From the NCBI GenBank assembly GCA_900318345.1, contig ONKD01000001.1, forward strand, positions 1 through 64,000: a stretch of DNA of 64,000 nt, given 5' to 3'. Below are positions 52,013 to 62,988 of this stretch, one piece after another (positions within the stretch are counted from its first letter, which is position 1; the number at the start of each line of letters is the position of its first letter). The translations under genes were made by a program, and so were the position numbers. Below the pieces are notes generated by a model. The model had not been told where the DNA came from and did not search any database. It saw only the letters and a list, made by a program, of their open reading frames with translations. The DNA is from an uncultured Prevotellaceae bacterium. GTDB lineage: Bacteria > Bacteroidota > Bacteroidia > Bacteroidales > Muribaculaceae.

Positions 52013-52453
52013 ATGGCAATAGAAATTGAGCATAAGTATTTAGTGTCGGGTGATGAGTACCGCCACCTGGCATGTGGCAAGCATGAGATCAGGCAAGGAT
52101 TCCTTTCTCGTGACCCCGAGCGCACCGTGCGTGTCAGAATCCGTGACAATGAGGCGTTTATCACCATCAAGGGCAAAGGCCAAGGCGCGGCTCACCCTGA
52201 GTTTGAGTACAGCATCCCCATGGATGACGCCTTGCAGATGCTGTCACTATGTCAGCCTCCCATTATCGAGAAGACCCGCTACATTGTGCTTCATGAGGGC
52301 AACCGCTGGGAAGTGGACGAGTTCCATGGTCACCGCGAGGGGTTGATACTGGCCGAGCTGGAAGTGCCAAGTGAGGATTACACTTTTCCCCTACCCTCAT
52401 TTGTCGGCCGTGAGGTGACAGGCCAGCCACAATACTACAATTCCGCCATGTAG
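52013..52453 (+). CDS. CYTH domain protein
   Basis: This 146-residue protein begins MAIEIEHKYLV, containing the ExExK signature of the CYTH fold. Charged residues for triphosphate binding follow in RTVRVRIRDNEAFITIKGKG and EFEYSIP, then EKTRYIV and the acidic pair in LAELEVPSE. CYTH enzymes hydrolyse inorganic triphosphate or similar triphosphates in a tunnel-shaped site; this short, single-domain form is most like bacterial tripolyphosphatases. A plus-strand -7 box (TACTTTTG, 51983-51990) lies 23 bases upstream. It is divergent from the DUF5686 gene. Confidence 0.94.
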   Translation: MAIEIEHKYLVSGDEYRHLACGKHEIRQGFLSRDPERTVRVRIRDNEAFITIKGKGQGAAHPEFEYSIPMDDALQMLSLCQPPIIEKTRYIVLHEGNRWEVDEFHGHREGLILAELEVPSEDYTFPLPSFVGREVTGQPQYYNSAM

Positions 52454-52560
52454 CATCTAGATGTGAATGACAGGGAATAAACCATAAAACATCTTTATAA
52501 CGCCTGTTAATTTGGGTTTTTGGTGTATCTTTGCAGGCGTTTAATCATAATATAAGGTTC

Positions 52561-54513
52561 ATGCTGAAGATAAAGAGACTATACACGTTCATGTTGTCAA
52601 GGTTCTTGCCCAGATTCTTGATGACATTCTGCATCTGTCTTTTTATCGTTATCATGCAGTTCTTGTGGAAGTATATCGACGAGCTGGTGGGCAAAGGCCT
52701 GAGCATTGGCATGGTCTCTGAACTGTTTTTCTATGCAGCCCTATCGATGGTGCCTTTGGCCCTGCCGCTCAGCATCCTGCTGGCAGCGTTGATGACATTT
52801 GGTGACCTGGGCGAGCATGTGGAGCTCACCGCCCTGAAATCGTCAGGTATCTCGCTGACCACCATCATGAAGCCACTGGTGTTGCTGATGGTGCTGGTGT
52901 CGATCGGCGCATTCTTCTTCCAGAACAACGTCTTGCCTAAATCTCAGGTAAAGATGTGGACGCTCCTATTCTCGTTCCGTCAAACCTCCCCCACACTCGA
53001 TATTCCCGAGGGAGCCGTATATAGCCAGATTCCCGGATATAACATCTATGTGAAGCATAAGGACAAGGAGCGTGACATGTTGTACAATATGCTCATTTAT
53101 GACGTGTCTCAAGGTGGTTTTTATCCTCGCATTGTGGCTGCCGACTCCGGGCGCTTGAGCATGACCGAAGACAAAAGACATCTGGTCCTGACGCTCTACA
53201 AGGGGACATGGTGTGAGGAAATGAGGGCCAGTAATGGTGTGAACGGTTTGAGTAACAACCTGTACCGCCGCGAGACATTCCATGATAAAGAGATCTTGAT
53301 TCCATACGATGCCAATTTCACACGCATGGACGATGAGACAATGAAGTCGCAATATGTGGGCAAAAATATCACTGAATTGCAACAGACCATCGACTCGGTA
53401 AGGCTTAAGGTAGATTCGGCCGCATCGCTGGTGATCAATAAATTGCGCATTCAACCTGTTTGCGGAGTGCCGGCTCAGTGCACGGTTTACAATGACGGGA
53501 AACCCAGTTTTGAGACTGTTAAAGCGGTGAAAATGGACAAGCCTGTTGACCTCAACAAGCTCATCAAGGAAATGCCCGAGAATGAGCAACAGCAAATCAT
53601 CAACCAGGCGTTGATGCACACGACCTCGTTGATGCAGGATATGCAATTCCAAGGCTATACCATCAACGATGACAACTACGTCATCCGCCGGCACCAGATC
53701 GAGCTGATGAAAAAATTCACGCTGTCGTTGGCATGCTTGATTTTCTTTTTCATCGGTGCTCCGTTGGGTGCCATTATCCGTAAGGGTGGTTTGGGTACAC
53801 CTATTGTGATATCGGTGATGCTGTTCATTGTCTATTACATCATTGATAACTCGGGCTACAAGCTCGCGCGTGATGGCCGCTGGGAGGTGTGGCAAGGCAT
53901 GTGGCTTAGTTCAGCGGTCTTGTTGCCTCTAGGCATTTTCTTGACCCACAAGGCAGTGAACGACTCGGCAGTCTTCAATCCTGATGCATGGCTCAATTTC
54001 CTGCGCCGCTTTACTGGTCTGCATCAGACCCGCAAACTCGAAGCCAAGGAGGTTATCATCAACGAGGTGGATAGGGCAACCGCCATTGCTCAGATCAATG
54101 CCCTGAAGGATCATTGCCAACAGTTCCTGGACAAGTATCCAGGACGGCAACGGTATATCGACTATTGGCATCAGGGCTATGATAAAGCCACCATCAAATC
54201 ACTGGCCGAGCAGGTCGATGCAGTGGTGGACTACATGTCTAACTCACGTGACCAGATGGTCTTGAACAAGGCGATGGACTACCCTGTCATTCGTCAGCTG
54301 CTCACTTATCGCCCCACCAGTAACAAGACCTTGGGCACCGTGATGGCTGCACTGTTCCCCTTGGGACTACCCCTGTGGCTTGTGGGATTGCGCCACCAAA
54401 AGAATCTGAAGCGCGACCTGAGCCAAACCATCAAGACTTGTGACCAGCTGGAGGCTATCCTTAACGGTCAATACAGCCGCGAGATGGAATATAGCGAGAC
54501 CGTAAACAATTAA
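52561..54513 (+). CDS. LptF/LptG family permease
   Basis: From ATG 52561 the protein has 650 residues; an in-frame TTG at 52531 overlaps the -7 box (TATCTTTG, 52526-52533) and is rejected. It matches the YjgP/YjgQ family of inner-membrane permeases that extract lipopolysaccharide with LptB. Three N-terminal helices (about 10-120) are followed by a periplasmic beta-jellyroll region (about 125-330) and further helices (about 375-465, [19 protein letters not shown]). A further C-terminal part of about 170 residues, with one more helix ([20 protein letters not shown]), goes beyond the enterobacterial form. Whether it acts as LptF or LptG cannot be decided. Confidence 0.92.
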   Translation: MLKIKRLYTFMLSRFLPRFLMTFCICLFIVIMQFLWKYIDELVGKGLSIGMVSELFFYAALSMVPLALPLSILLAALMTFGDLGEHVELTALKSSGISLTTIMKPLVLLMVLVSIGAFFFQNNVLPKSQVKMWTLLFSFRQTSPTLDIPEGAVYSQIPGYNIYVKHKDKERDMLYNMLIYDVSQGGFYPRIVAADSGRLSMTEDKRHLVLTLYKGTWCEEMRASNGVNGLSNNLYRRETFHDKEILIPYDANFTRMDDETMKSQYVGKNITELQQTIDSVRLKVDSAASLVINKLRIQPVCGVPAQCTVYNDGKPSFETVKAVKMDKPVDLNKLIKEMPENEQQQIINQALMHTTSLMQDMQFQGYTINDDNYVIRRHQIELMKKFTLSLACLIFFFIGAPLGAIIRKGGLGTPIVISVMLFIVYYIIDNSGYKLARDGRWEVWQGMWLSSAVLLPLGIFLTHKAVNDSAVFNPDAWLNFLRRFTGLHQTRKLEAKEVIINEVDRATAIAQINALKDHCQQFLDKYPGRQRYIDYWHQGYDKATIKSLAEQVDAVVDYMSNSRDQMVLNKAMDYPVIRQLLTYRPTSNKTLGTVMAALFPLGLPLWLVGLRHQKNLKRDLSQTIKTCDQLEAILNGQYSREMEYSETVNN

Positions 54514-54536
54514 GATTATCACATATACATCATAGA

Positions 54537-55751
54537 ATGGAAGAAATTAAACTGAATACCATAGACGAGGCCGTGGAGCAGCTGCGCCGCGGCGAGTTTG
54601 TTATTGTCGTTGATGACGAGGACCGTGAGAACGAGGGCGATTTTATCATCGCCGCCGAAAAAATCACCGAAGAGAAAGTCAATTTCATGCTGCGTGAGGG
54701 ACGTGGAGTGCTGTGTGCCCCCGTGACGACCGAGCGCTGCCATGAGTTGGAGCTGAATATGCAGGTGGATGACAATACCTCCATGCTGGGTACACCATTC
54801 ACGGTGACTGTGGACTTGCTCGACGGCTGCACGACTGGCGTGTCGATGCATGACCGCGCCATGACGATACGCGCCCTGGCCAATCCAAACAGCAAACCGC
54901 AGGACTTTGGCCGTCCCGGGCACATCAATCCGCTGCGCGCCGTCGATAAGGGCGTGCTCAAGCGTGCCGGTCACACCGAGGCCTCGATTGACCTGATGCG
55001 CATTGCGGGTCTCTACCCTGCCGCCGCGCTCATCGAGATCATTAATCCTGATGGCACAATGGCCCGCCTGCCTCAACTGGTGAAAGTTGCCGAGAAATTT
55101 AATATGCCCATTATCACGATTAAAGATCTGATTGCTTATCGCTTGCGCACTGAGAAAGTGGTCGAAGTGGGTGATCAGGTAGATTTGCCTACGCAATATG
55201 GCCATTTCAAGCTTATCCCCTTCAGGCAAATCAACAATGGGCGTGAGCACATTGCCCTCATCAAGGGAGAATGGCAGGAAGGCGAGCCCATACTGGTGCG
55301 CGTGCACTCTTCATGTGCAACTGGCGACATATTCGGTTCGATGCGTTGCGAGTGTGGCGAGCAACTCCACCTGGCAATGCAGATGATCGAGAAAGAAGGC
55401 AAGGGCGTACTCGTCTATATGAACCAAGAGGGTCGCGGCATCGGCCTGATGAACAAAATCAAGGCCTATAAGCTGCAGGAAGGCGGCATGGACACTGTTG
55501 ACGCTAATGTACATCTGGGCTTCAAGCCCGACGAACGCGACTATGGCGTGGGCGCTAACATCCTGCGCATTCTGGGCGTGACCAAGATGAGATTGATGAC
55601 CAACAATCCCGTTAAGCGAGTGGGACTGGAAAGCTATGGACTTGAAGTGGTTGAAAATGTGCCCATCGAGGTGAAGCCCAACCGATACAACGAGTTCTAC
55701 ATGCACACCAAGAAGACCCGCATGGGCCATGACCTGCACAAGGTGGACTGA
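54537..55751 (+). CDS. ribBA: bifunctional 3,4-dihydroxy-2-butanone-4-phosphate synthase / GTP cyclohydrolase II
   Basis: The fusion starts riboflavin synthesis from both precursors. The N-terminal synthase (about 1-205) has [13 protein letters not shown], the GVLCAPVT segment, and [11 protein letters not shown]. The C-terminal cyclohydrolase (about 210-404) has the zinc cysteines in [20 protein letters not shown], the catalytic segment [15 protein letters not shown] and LMTNNPVKR. All residues seen are consistent with two active domains, and 404 residues is normal. The gene starts 23 bases after the permease gene, and the HD protein follows after four bases. Confidence 0.97.
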   Translation: MEEIKLNTIDEAVEQLRRGEFVIVVDDEDRENEGDFIIAAEKITEEKVNFMLREGRGVLCAPVTTERCHELELNMQVDDNTSMLGTPFTVTVDLLDGCTTGVSMHDRAMTIRALANPNSKPQDFGRPGHINPLRAVDKGVLKRAGHTEASIDLMRIAGLYPAAALIEIINPDGTMARLPQLVKVAEKFNMPIITIKDLIAYRLRTEKVVEVGDQVDLPTQYGHFKLIPFRQINNGREHIALIKGEWQEGEPILVRVHSSCATGDIFGSMRCECGEQLHLAMQMIEKEGKGVLVYMNQEGRGIGLMNKIKAYKLQEGGMDTVDANVHLGFKPDERDYGVGANILRILGVTKMRLMTNNPVKRVGLESYGLEVVENVPIEVKPNRYNEFYMHTKKTRMGHDLHKVD

Positions 55752-55755
55752 TTAG

Positions 55756-56388
55756 ATGATGAGGGATATTGAGGAAATACGGGAGTTTCTGGAAAGGGAG
55801 ATTGTTCCCCTTTATGACAATTATGACGCTGGGCATGGCCGTGACCATGTGCACACAGTCATGTCACAATCCCTGTCGCTAGCCAGTCATTATCCCGAAG
55901 TGGACACCTGTTTGCTCCTGACAGCTGCCGCCTACCATGATTTGGGACTTGAGCAGGGTCGTGAGCTGCATCACATCCACAGTGCTGCCATCATCCGCAA
56001 CGACAAGCGCTTGAGTCAGTGGTTTGATGAAGACGAAATCAATATCATTGCCGAGGCAGCCGAGGATCACCGCGCCTCGAATGGACATGAGCCACGCACC
56101 ATCTATGGCCGTATAGTTGCCGAGGCCGACCGCATTATCGACAGCGAGACCATCGTTCGCCGTGCCTTACAATATGGCATGTCTCATGAACCAGGCCTTG
56201 ACCGTGAGAGTCAATACCACCGCTTGATGGATCACATGCTCGAGAAGTATGCCGAGGGCGGGTACCTGAAGTTATGGATTCCATATGGTGACAATGCTAG
56301 GAGACTTCAGGAGTTTCGCCAAACGCTTGCCGATGAGCAGGCTTTTAGGCAGTTGTTTGACAGAATTTACAGAGATCTAACAAATTAA
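55756..56388 (+). CDS. HD domain phosphohydrolase
   Basis: This 210-residue cytoplasmic protein has the HD metal-binding pattern: His in GHGRDHVHTV, the HD pair in AAAYHDLGLEQG, His in AEDHRASNG, and the final Asp in AEADRIIDSE. It resembles the YedJ/YfbR-like group of small HD hydrolases that act on nucleotides or other phosphate esters. A substrate cannot be assigned. It begins four bases after ribBA and is therefore likely co-transcribed with riboflavin synthesis, which might hint at a phosphatase role in that pathway, but this is speculation. Confidence 0.9.
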   Translation: MMRDIEEIREFLEREIVPLYDNYDAGHGRDHVHTVMSQSLSLASHYPEVDTCLLLTAAAYHDLGLEQGRELHHIHSAAIIRNDKRLSQWFDEDEINIIAEAAEDHRASNGHEPRTIYGRIVAEADRIIDSETIVRRALQYGMSHEPGLDRESQYHRLMDHMLEKYAEGGYLKLWIPYGDNARRLQEFRQTLADEQAFRQLFDRIYRDLTN

Positions 56389-56401
56389 TCAGCAATATTA
56401 C

Positions 56402-58228
56402 ATGAAAAAAGTCTTTACAACAATCTTAGCCGCTATCATTGGCATATCGATTTTGGCCGATATCCCTAACGGCTACTACACTAATGCCATAGGCAAGCAT
56501 GACGAAGCATTGATGACAGCGCTGGAAGGTATCATCTATGACCATAGCTTGTTAAGCTACAATTATATGTGGACGGCATTTGACTCTACCGATGTGGGCA
56601 ACGACGGTTATTACATCGACATGTACAGCAACTGCAAGTACGACAACCAGTCTGATCATGTGGGAGGGGCATCCTTCGTTGGCGAGGGCATCAACCGTGA
56701 GCACTCGTTCCCCAAGAGCTGGTTTGGTGGTGAAATCATGCCTATGTTCACCGATTTGACCATGCTCATTCCCACCGACGCTTTTGTGAACCAGCGCCGC
56801 AGCAACAATCCCTATGGTGTGTGTGCCGGAGGCATCACTTATACCAATGAGGACATGGGCGTCACCATGAAGGGAAAACTGGGCACCAGCACTTATAACG
56901 GCTATACCTCGACCGTGTTTGAGCCCGATGATGAGTACAAAGGCGACTTCGCTCGCATCTATTTTTATATGGTGACATGCTACAAGAGTGATGTAGGCAC
57001 CTGGCCAGGATGTGATCAGCTGGACTACGCCACCAATAATTATAAAGCATTCTCCACCTGGTCAATGCAAATGCTGCTTGAATGGCATCGAGCCGACCCC
57101 GTGAGCCAAAAAGAAATTAGCCGTAACGAGGCGGTATATAAACAACAGGGTAACCGTAACCCCTTTGTTGATCATCCTGAACTGGCCGAATATATCTGGG
57201 GCACCAAGCAGAATACCAACTGGACTGGCGAGACGCCTCCCGACGATGAGTTGGATAAGAGAGTTCCTGTCATGTATAACGTAGATACTACTGCAGTGAC
57301 GAGTAGCGCCTTCCGCGCCGACTGGAGCCCTGCTGGTGACGTGTCGAGCTATTCCCTCAGTGTGAACCGTATTGCCGCTCCAGGCGAGGATATTACCACC
57401 CTGCTGATGACCGAGAATTTCTCTAACGTTGCGGCCGTGTCTGATGGTAATATTGACATCAGTTCATCGCTTGACAATTATTCCGACAATCCTGGTTGGA
57501 CCGGTTATAAAGTATATTTGGCAGCCAACCAAAGCTTGAAGATCGGTACGTCCACTGCTGTGGGTTATCTTGTTAGCCCTGAATTGGAACTGGGTAACAC
57601 CATCACCGTCGTGTTTAATGCCAAGAACTGGATAGGCGCTGCAGGCAGCGATAACAGTTCAGTGATTGTTTCGTGTGGCAACGTGAGCAAGACCATCACC
57701 TTGAGCGATACTCCTACTGACTACACCGTTGTATTAATAGGTTGCACCGAGAAGAACGTCAAATTGTCAATGACCGCCATCAAAAAGCGTTTCTATGTCT
57801 ATAACGTGTCGATTTATAATGGTGACTTGACCGCAGAAGCTCCGCGGCGAGCGATCGTTGAGGAGGGTGATTCCACTTGGCGTGCAGTGAGCGGTATAAC
57901 TGATACTTGCTACACCGTCCAAGCACTGGCTGGCGGCATCTATGAGTACTTTGTCAAGGCCGTTTATATCGATGGGAGCGAAAGCGTTTGGTCCAACATC
58001 GAGCATGTAACCATCGTAGCTGGCGACGTAGCTGGCGAGGATGAAATCCTCATTGGTGACGTGAATGGTGACGACGAGGTGAACATCAGCGACGTGACCA
58101 CACTCATCGATTACCTGTTGGGCCGTGAGAGTGACGGCATTGAACGTGAGGCAGCCGATGTGAACCACGACGGCAAGATCAACATCAGTGACATCACTGC
58201 ACTGATTGACCTCTTGCTAGGCCACTAA
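56402..58228 (+). CDS. secreted endonuclease I family nuclease with dockerin-like C-terminus
   Basis: This 608-residue protein has a signal peptide (MKKVFTTILAAIIGISILA) and an endonuclease I domain (about 20-270). The nuclease core is shown by GINREHSFPKSWF, with the catalytic His, and by EWHRADPVSQKE followed by GNRNPFVDHPELAEYIW. A fibronectin-like and a beta-sandwich region (about 290-530) follow. The last 60 residues hold two dockerin-like calcium repeats: GDVNGDDEVNISDVTTLIDY and ADVNHDGKINISDITALIDL. It probably degrades extracellular DNA or RNA. The start lies 13 bases after the HD gene; a strong terminator follows. Confidence 0.94.
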   Translation: MKKVFTTILAAIIGISILADIPNGYYTNAIGKHDEALMTALEGIIYDHSLLSYNYMWTAFDSTDVGNDGYYIDMYSNCKYDNQSDHVGGASFVGEGINREHSFPKSWFGGEIMPMFTDLTMLIPTDAFVNQRRSNNPYGVCAGGITYTNEDMGVTMKGKLGTSTYNGYTSTVFEPDDEYKGDFARIYFYMVTCYKSDVGTWPGCDQLDYATNNYKAFSTWSMQMLLEWHRADPVSQKEISRNEAVYKQQGNRNPFVDHPELAEYIWGTKQNTNWTGETPPDDELDKRVPVMYNVDTTAVTSSAFRADWSPAGDVSSYSLSVNRIAAPGEDITTLLMTENFSNVAAVSDGNIDISSSLDNYSDNPGWTGYKVYLAANQSLKIGTSTAVGYLVSPELELGNTITVVFNAKNWIGAAGSDNSSVIVSCGNVSKTITLSDTPTDYTVVLIGCTEKNVKLSMTAIKKRFYVYNVSIYNGDLTAEAPRRAIVEEGDSTWRAVSGITDTCYTVQALAGGIYEYFVKAVYIDGSESVWSNIEHVTIVAGDVAGEDEILIGDVNGDDEVNISDVTTLIDYLLGRESDGIEREAADVNHDGKINISDITALIDLLLGH

Positions 58229-58252
58229 TCAAAAAAGATTTTCCCCACCCCT

Positions 58253-58292
58253 TAGACATGCCAGCCCAAAATGCTGGCGTGTCTATTTTTTT
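58253..58292 (+). terminator. rho-independent terminator after the endonuclease gene
   Basis: Arms 58253-58265 and 58273-58285 pair over 13 bases with one wobble and a seven-base loop, followed by seven T at 58286-58292. Confidence 0.93.
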
Positions 58293-58440
58293 GCCGCCAT
58301 AGAGGGATGGGACGGAAGAAACGGGCATAACGGAGACGATGGAGGGTTTATAGGGCTAGTTTTGGGGGCTGGCACGGTGTTTGCTACAATAGGATTGATT
58401 TAGATTTTAATTGAAAGACAAGAAAGGTAAACACTAGAAT

Positions 58441-60624
58441 ATGATACACGACCAGCACGACATGCAACAAGAGTACTGGCGGCAGGACTTAGCCCTGCCC
58501 AAAGCGGGAGCGGACTTCCCCGACGAGGAGGAAGACGAGGATGATGACCTGCCTGGCGGCGGTTTTACCGGCGACAGCGAGAGCGACAATCCATCCTACC
58601 GTGAGACACGACAGCGACGAAATGTCAGTCGGGGTGACAATTCGGCCACTCCCGTCATTGATAAATATGGAAAAGACATCACACGCGAGGCTGCCGAGGG
58701 GCGGCTGGATCCCGTCGTGGGACGTGAGGTGGAGATTGAACGGTTGGCACAGATCCTGAGCCGCCGCAAGAAGAATAATCCCGTGATGATTGGCGAGCCC
58801 GGCGTAGGCAAGAGCGCCATCATCGAGGGACTGGCCAAGCGCATCGTGGAACGCAAGGTGGCACGCACCCTGCTCGATAAGCGCATTGTCTCGCTTGACA
58901 TGGCAGCCATCGTTGCCGGCACCAAGTACCGCGGCCAGTTTGAGGAACGCCTCAAAGCGGTTATCGATGAGGTGAGCGCCAACAAGAACGTCATCATGTT
59001 TATCGATGAGATCCATAACATCGTGGGCGCTGGTAATGCCAGCGGCTCGATGGACGCCGCTAACCTGCTCAAGCCGGCTCTGGCTCGCGGAGAGTTCCAA
59101 TGCATTGGAGCTACCACGCTGGATGAGTACCGCAAAAGCATTGAGAAAGACGGTGCCCTGGAGCGCCGTTTCCAGAAAGTGCTCGTCGAGCCGACCACGC
59201 CCGAACAGACGTTAGAAATCCTGCATAATATCAAGGAAATGTATGAGAAGCATCACGGTGTAAACTACACCGATGAAGCTTTGAAGGCATGCGTGACCTT
59301 GACCGACCGCTACATCAGCGACCGTTTCTTCCCTGACAAGGCCATCGACGCGATGGACGAAGCGGGCTCACGCGTACATATCACTAAAGTGGATACTCCC
59401 AAGGAGATTGAGGATCTGGAACAGCGCATTGCTGAGGCCCAAGACAACAAATTCAAGGCAGTGCAGGCCCAGAACTTTGAGAGTGCGGCCAGTTACCGTG
59501 ACCAGCAAGAGAAGCTGAAGGAAGAATTGCGCATTGCTAAGGAACGCTGGGAAGCCGAACTCGATAGCCGCCGCGTGACTGTCAACGAGGGACACATAGC
59601 CGAGGTTGTCGCCATGATGACCGGCGTACCCACCCAGCGCATCGCCCAAAGCGAGGGCTTTCGCCTGCTAGGAATGACCGAAGAGCTCAAGAAACAAGTC
59701 ATTGGACAGGACGAAGCCATCGACAAGATCGCTCGCAGCATCCGCCGCAACCGTGCTGGCCTGCGTGACCCCAAGCGCCCTATCGGCTCATTCATGTTCC
59801 TGGGACCGACAGGCGTGGGCAAGACCTTGCTGGCCAAGAAACTCGCTGAGTTCCTATTCAACTCGGCTGACGCGCTCATCCGCGTGGACATGAGTGAGTA
59901 TATGGAGAAATTCAATGTCTCCAGACTCGTGGGTGCTCCTCCGGGCTACGTGGGCTATGAGGAGGGCGGTCAGTTGACCGAGAAAGTGCGTCGTCATCCT
60001 TACAGCGTGGTACTGCTTGATGAGATAGAGAAAGCTCATCCTGACGTATTTAACATGCTCTTGCAGGTGCTTGACGAGGGTAACTTGACCGATGGATTGG
60101 GTCGCAAGGTGGATTTCAAGAACACGATCGTCATCATGACGTCAAATATCGGTACCCGAGAGCTCAAAGACTTTGGCGCAGGCGTTGGTTTTAACACTAC
60201 CGAACTGACCAAGGAACGTAGTGATGCGGTGATCCGTAAAGCGTTGAACCGCCAGTTCTCGCCCGAGTTTCTGAACCGTGTTGACGATATCGTGACCTTT
60301 GGCGCCTTGAACCACGACTGCATACTCAAGATTGTCGATATCGAGTTGGCAGGATTCTACAAGCGAGTTGAGGAGAACGGCCTTGCTCTGGAAATCACCG
60401 ATGCCGCCAAGAATCTTGTTGCAGACCGCGGATTTGACATCCAGTATGGCGCGCGTCCCTTGAAACGAGCCATCCAGAGCGAAATCGAAGACCCGCTGAG
60501 CGAGATGCTCCTGCGTGAAGAAGCCAAGCCTGGTGATACCATCGTCATTGATGCAAAGGACGGGAAAATCACTACTGACATCAAGGCGGGAAAGACTAGA
60601 CGGAAGGAATCCGTTGCAGAATAA
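58441..60624 (+). CDS. clpC: ClpC-type AAA+ unfoldase lacking the N-terminal Clp_N domain
   Basis: This 727-residue protein has both ATPase modules of Clp/Hsp100 unfoldases. D1 has Walker A GEPGVGKS (118-125), pore loop [10 protein letters not shown] and Walker [10 protein letters not shown] short middle domain with a UVR-like motif ([20 protein letters not shown]) is typical of ClpC and too short for ClpB. D2 has Walker A GPTGVGKT (455-462), pore loop GYVGYEEGG, Walker [10 protein letters not shown] and a VGF tripeptide in [11 protein letters not shown] that fits the ClpP-docking loop. ClpC normally carries about 150 N-terminal residues with two Clp_N repeats that bind substrates and adaptors; here there are only about 75 low-complexity residues with an acidic run (DEEEDEDDD, 28-36). 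The start at 58441 is the first ATG after an upstream terminator. Confidence 0.93.
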   Translation: MIHDQHDMQQEYWRQDLALPKAGADFPDEEEDEDDDLPGGGFTGDSESDNPSYRETRQRRNVSRGDNSATPVIDKYGKDITREAAEGRLDPVVGREVEIERLAQILSRRKKNNPVMIGEPGVGKSAIIEGLAKRIVERKVARTLLDKRIVSLDMAAIVAGTKYRGQFEERLKAVIDEVSANKNVIMFIDEIHNIVGAGNASGSMDAANLLKPALARGEFQCIGATTLDEYRKSIEKDGALERRFQKVLVEPTTPEQTLEILHNIKEMYEKHHGVNYTDEALKACVTLTDRYISDRFFPDKAIDAMDEAGSRVHITKVDTPKEIEDLEQRIAEAQDNKFKAVQAQNFESAASYRDQQEKLKEELRIAKERWEAELDSRRVTVNEGHIAEVVAMMTGVPTQRIAQSEGFRLLGMTEELKKQVIGQDEAIDKIARSIRRNRAGLRDPKRPIGSFMFLGPTGVGKTLLAKKLAEFLFNSADALIRVDMSEYMEKFNVSRLVGAPPGYVGYEEGGQLTEKVRRHPYSVVLLDEIEKAHPDVFNMLLQVLDEGNLTDGLGRKVDFKNTIVIMTSNIGTRELKDFGAGVGFNTTELTKERSDAVIRKALNRQFSPEFLNRVDDIVTFGALNHDCILKIVDIELAGFYKRVEENGLALEITDAAKNLVADRGFDIQYGARPLKRAIQSEIEDPLSEMLLREEAKPGDTIVIDAKDGKITTDIKAGKTRRKESVAE

Positions 60625-60652
60625 GCATTTATTCAGTTACATGATTATTGCA

Positions 60653-60686
60653 AGAGCGCAGGTTGCCAATTAGCAGCCTGCGCTCT
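60653..60686. terminator. bidirectional hairpin between convergent clpC and protease genes
   Basis: Arms 60653-60666 and 60673-60686 (core GAGCGCAGG and CCTGCGCTC) pair over 14 bases with one wobble and a six-base loop. T runs are weak on both sides. Confidence 0.7.
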
Positions 60687-60709
60687 CGTAATGGTGTGAT
60701 ATGTGTGTC

Positions 60710-62959
60710 TTAATTATCTGCCAACAAGAGGTCAATTAACCTAGTCACATCAATAATAGTTATGATTCCATTGCCATCCATGTCGGCTGCTGGCTCATTG
60801 ATAACAAGATTGAGATCACCAAGCAAATAATCGATTAGGATCGTTAGATCATTAATGGCCAGATGACCATCTCCATTCACATCACCTATTACTATAGGAG
60901 TTTCCATGCGTTCCAACACGAGTTCAAGTCCTGCTAAAGCATTAATCTTTCCATTGCTCCCGAAATTCACTGCATTCGGACCCATGGTGAAATTGTCCTT
61001 AATGGCCGTTTGGGCAATGATGTCCTTTACCTCGGCAACTGATAGATTGGGATTAGCCTGCAGCCATAGGGCAATAATTCCGGCAACTGTGGGTGCAGCC
61101 ATTGATGTGCCAGTCATAACTCCCCAATAGCATCCGTCAGCGGTCTTCATCACTGTGTTAGCGTGGTAGTTGGCAAAATAGGAATAACGGTTACCAGCAG
61201 CAACCACATTCACGGCAGGGGCACAGATTGTGGGCAACGCTTTTCCCGTTGGACCGCAACCCTCAACCTGATAGCTTGACGAAGCATAGATATCACCAAT
61301 AGTGAGAGAATTATCAACCACCATGGAATTTCTGAAATAGGAAAAATAGCTATTGCGAGCAATAAATCCGCCAGCCGAGATAATCGAATCAGCAACAGCA
61401 TAAGTACCGATAGAGCAAGAATCACTAGATCCAGTGTAGAAATGACTTTTAAACTCGCCGTTGATATTTTTCACTGAGCCCCTGAGAGTGCCAAAATTGG
61501 TTGTTCTAGATGCGGCCCACACATCAATCTCACATGGCGTGCTCTTGCGGGGATATACGGTAAGGCCCACAGCGTAATGGCTTTTTTTAACACCATTGAC
61601 CACATCATAGAATTTACTCCTCACATTTGCCACAAGAACATTCATTCCATACCTGCTGCCATCGGATGTGGTCTTGAGGGTGGTTTTGACATAGCCCGTT
61701 GATGAAACCGATGGATCTGCCTCGAAGTATCCACCTAGGTCTGTAGCATCGATTGTCTGGGATGCTGAGTACTGCTCTGACTCCCACACGATTGTATTGG
61801 TCGTTTTGTCAAGTACATGGATTTTATAATATAAGTTGGAGCGTTGAGTGCGCATCCAAATATCGGAGCCATGTCCCTGATGATAATAAGTTGAATCGGT
61901 CGTGCCAGAAGTATATGACAAAAATAGTATATTGAGGGGATCATTAATGGACGCCAATTTGTGAGCATACAAGGATTTACCCGCGTTATTGCCTGCTGCA
62001 ATCACAAAGATTCGTCCAGGGCCCATGGTCTGAGTAATCACCTTGGAGAGGTAATCCTTTCCGTCATGCTGACCATCAGGAGTGCTGATGCTCAAACTCA
62101 TGACACAAGGTTTGCCCACACTGTCGGCATAGGCATCGATATAGCGAACACAGTTGGCGATTTCGACCATTGACAAGGTGCCATTCATGTCATTAGCAGC
62201 ACACAGGACGATATCAGCACCAGGTGCCATACCTCCATAACCATTGACATGGGTACCAGCAGCGATGCTGGCCGTGTGAGTTCCATGAGTCCCCTCGTTA
62301 TCATAGGTCAAGGAGTAAATTTCGTCACCCATGAATATTGAACCTGGCAACTTTACTGTGCCATTGTACACTGCAGGATGTCCAGTTTTATCCAGCGTGC
62401 TGTAAACCCTTATTAAACGGGTTTTAGAGGGATCGTCACTTTCCCTGAATGCGCGATGCTGATAATCGTACCCCGAGTCAATGATACCGATAATCACACC
62501 AGTGCCGTCATAGGACTGTGGCAAACCATTCATAGCTCCATTCAGCACTTCATTGGTGTGTGTGACTCTTCTGGTGCTATCAGTACACATTTCTACTCTC
62601 CTGCTGATCTCAATATCGGTCACGCCACGCAACCGAGCAATAGAAACAAGGCTATTCATGGGTACCTGTGCAGTGACAAAACCGTCAAACACGCTGTTAA
62701 CGATCACACCGGCACCTTGCAATACCTGTATTACCGCTTCATTATCGATAGCGATAAAAGCCTCGACCATCTCTTGGCCATCAACCATTCTGGGAGGGAC
62801 ATATCTCGATTCAAAATGAATTGAGTTCTTGGGTTGAGCCTTCAGGGTTTTAGTGTAAGCATATTCATCTAAAAACTCTTGAACCGAAGCCGGTAAGACA
62901 TTCTGTGCGTTGACGATACTCACCGTCAACATCAACAGGATAACATGAAGTAATCTCAT
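60710..62959 (-). CDS. secreted subtilisin-like (S8) serine protease with dockerin-like C-terminus
   Basis: From ATG 62959 the protein has 749 residues and starts with a signal peptide (MRLLHVILLMLTVSIVNAQ); an upstream ATG at 62992 would prepend a non-signal stretch. A propeptide-like region (about 20-120) precedes the catalytic domain, with Asp161 in IIDSGYDY, His225 in GTHGTHTAS, the oxyanion Asn in AAGNNAGKS and Ser619 in GTSMAAPTVAG. A large insertion (about 340-560) separates the oxyanion Asn and Ser regions. Residues about 690-749 are two dockerin-like repeats (IGDVNGDGHLAINDL and AADMDGNGIITIIDV). It is 29 bases downstream of a second, related protease gene. Confidence 0.94.
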   Translation of the reverse strand: MRLLHVILLMLTVSIVNAQNVLPASVQEFLDEYAYTKTLKAQPKNSIHFESRYVPPRMVDGQEMVEAFIAIDNEAVIQVLQGAGVIVNSVFDGFVTAQVPMNSLVSIARLRGVTDIEISRRVEMCTDSTRRVTHTNEVLNGAMNGLPQSYDGTGVIIGIIDSGYDYQHRAFRESDDPSKTRLIRVYSTLDKTGHPAVYNGTVKLPGSIFMGDEIYSLTYDNEGTHGTHTASIAAGTHVNGYGGMAPGADIVLCAANDMNGTLSMVEIANCVRYIDAYADSVGKPCVMSLSISTPDGQHDGKDYLSKVITQTMGPGRIFVIAAGNNAGKSLYAHKLASINDPLNILFLSYTSGTTDSTYYHQGHGSDIWMRTQRSNLYYKIHVLDKTTNTIVWESEQYSASQTIDATDLGGYFEADPSVSSTGYVKTTLKTTSDGSRYGMNVLVANVRSKFYDVVNGVKKSHYAVGLTVYPRKSTPCEIDVWAASRTTNFGTLRGSVKNINGEFKSHFYTGSSDSCSIGTYAVADSIISAGGFIARNSYFSYFRNSMVVDNSLTIGDIYASSSYQVEGCGPTGKALPTICAPAVNVVAAGNRYSYFANYHANTVMKTADGCYWGVMTGTSMAAPTVAGIIALWLQANPNLSVAEVKDIIAQTAIKDNFTMGPNAVNFGSNGKINALAGLELVLERMETPIVIGDVNGDGHLAINDLTILIDYLLGDLNLVINEPAADMDGNGIITIIDVTRLIDLLLADN

Positions 62960-62988
62960 CGTAATTATAAAGTCAGTATTTAAAAAAT

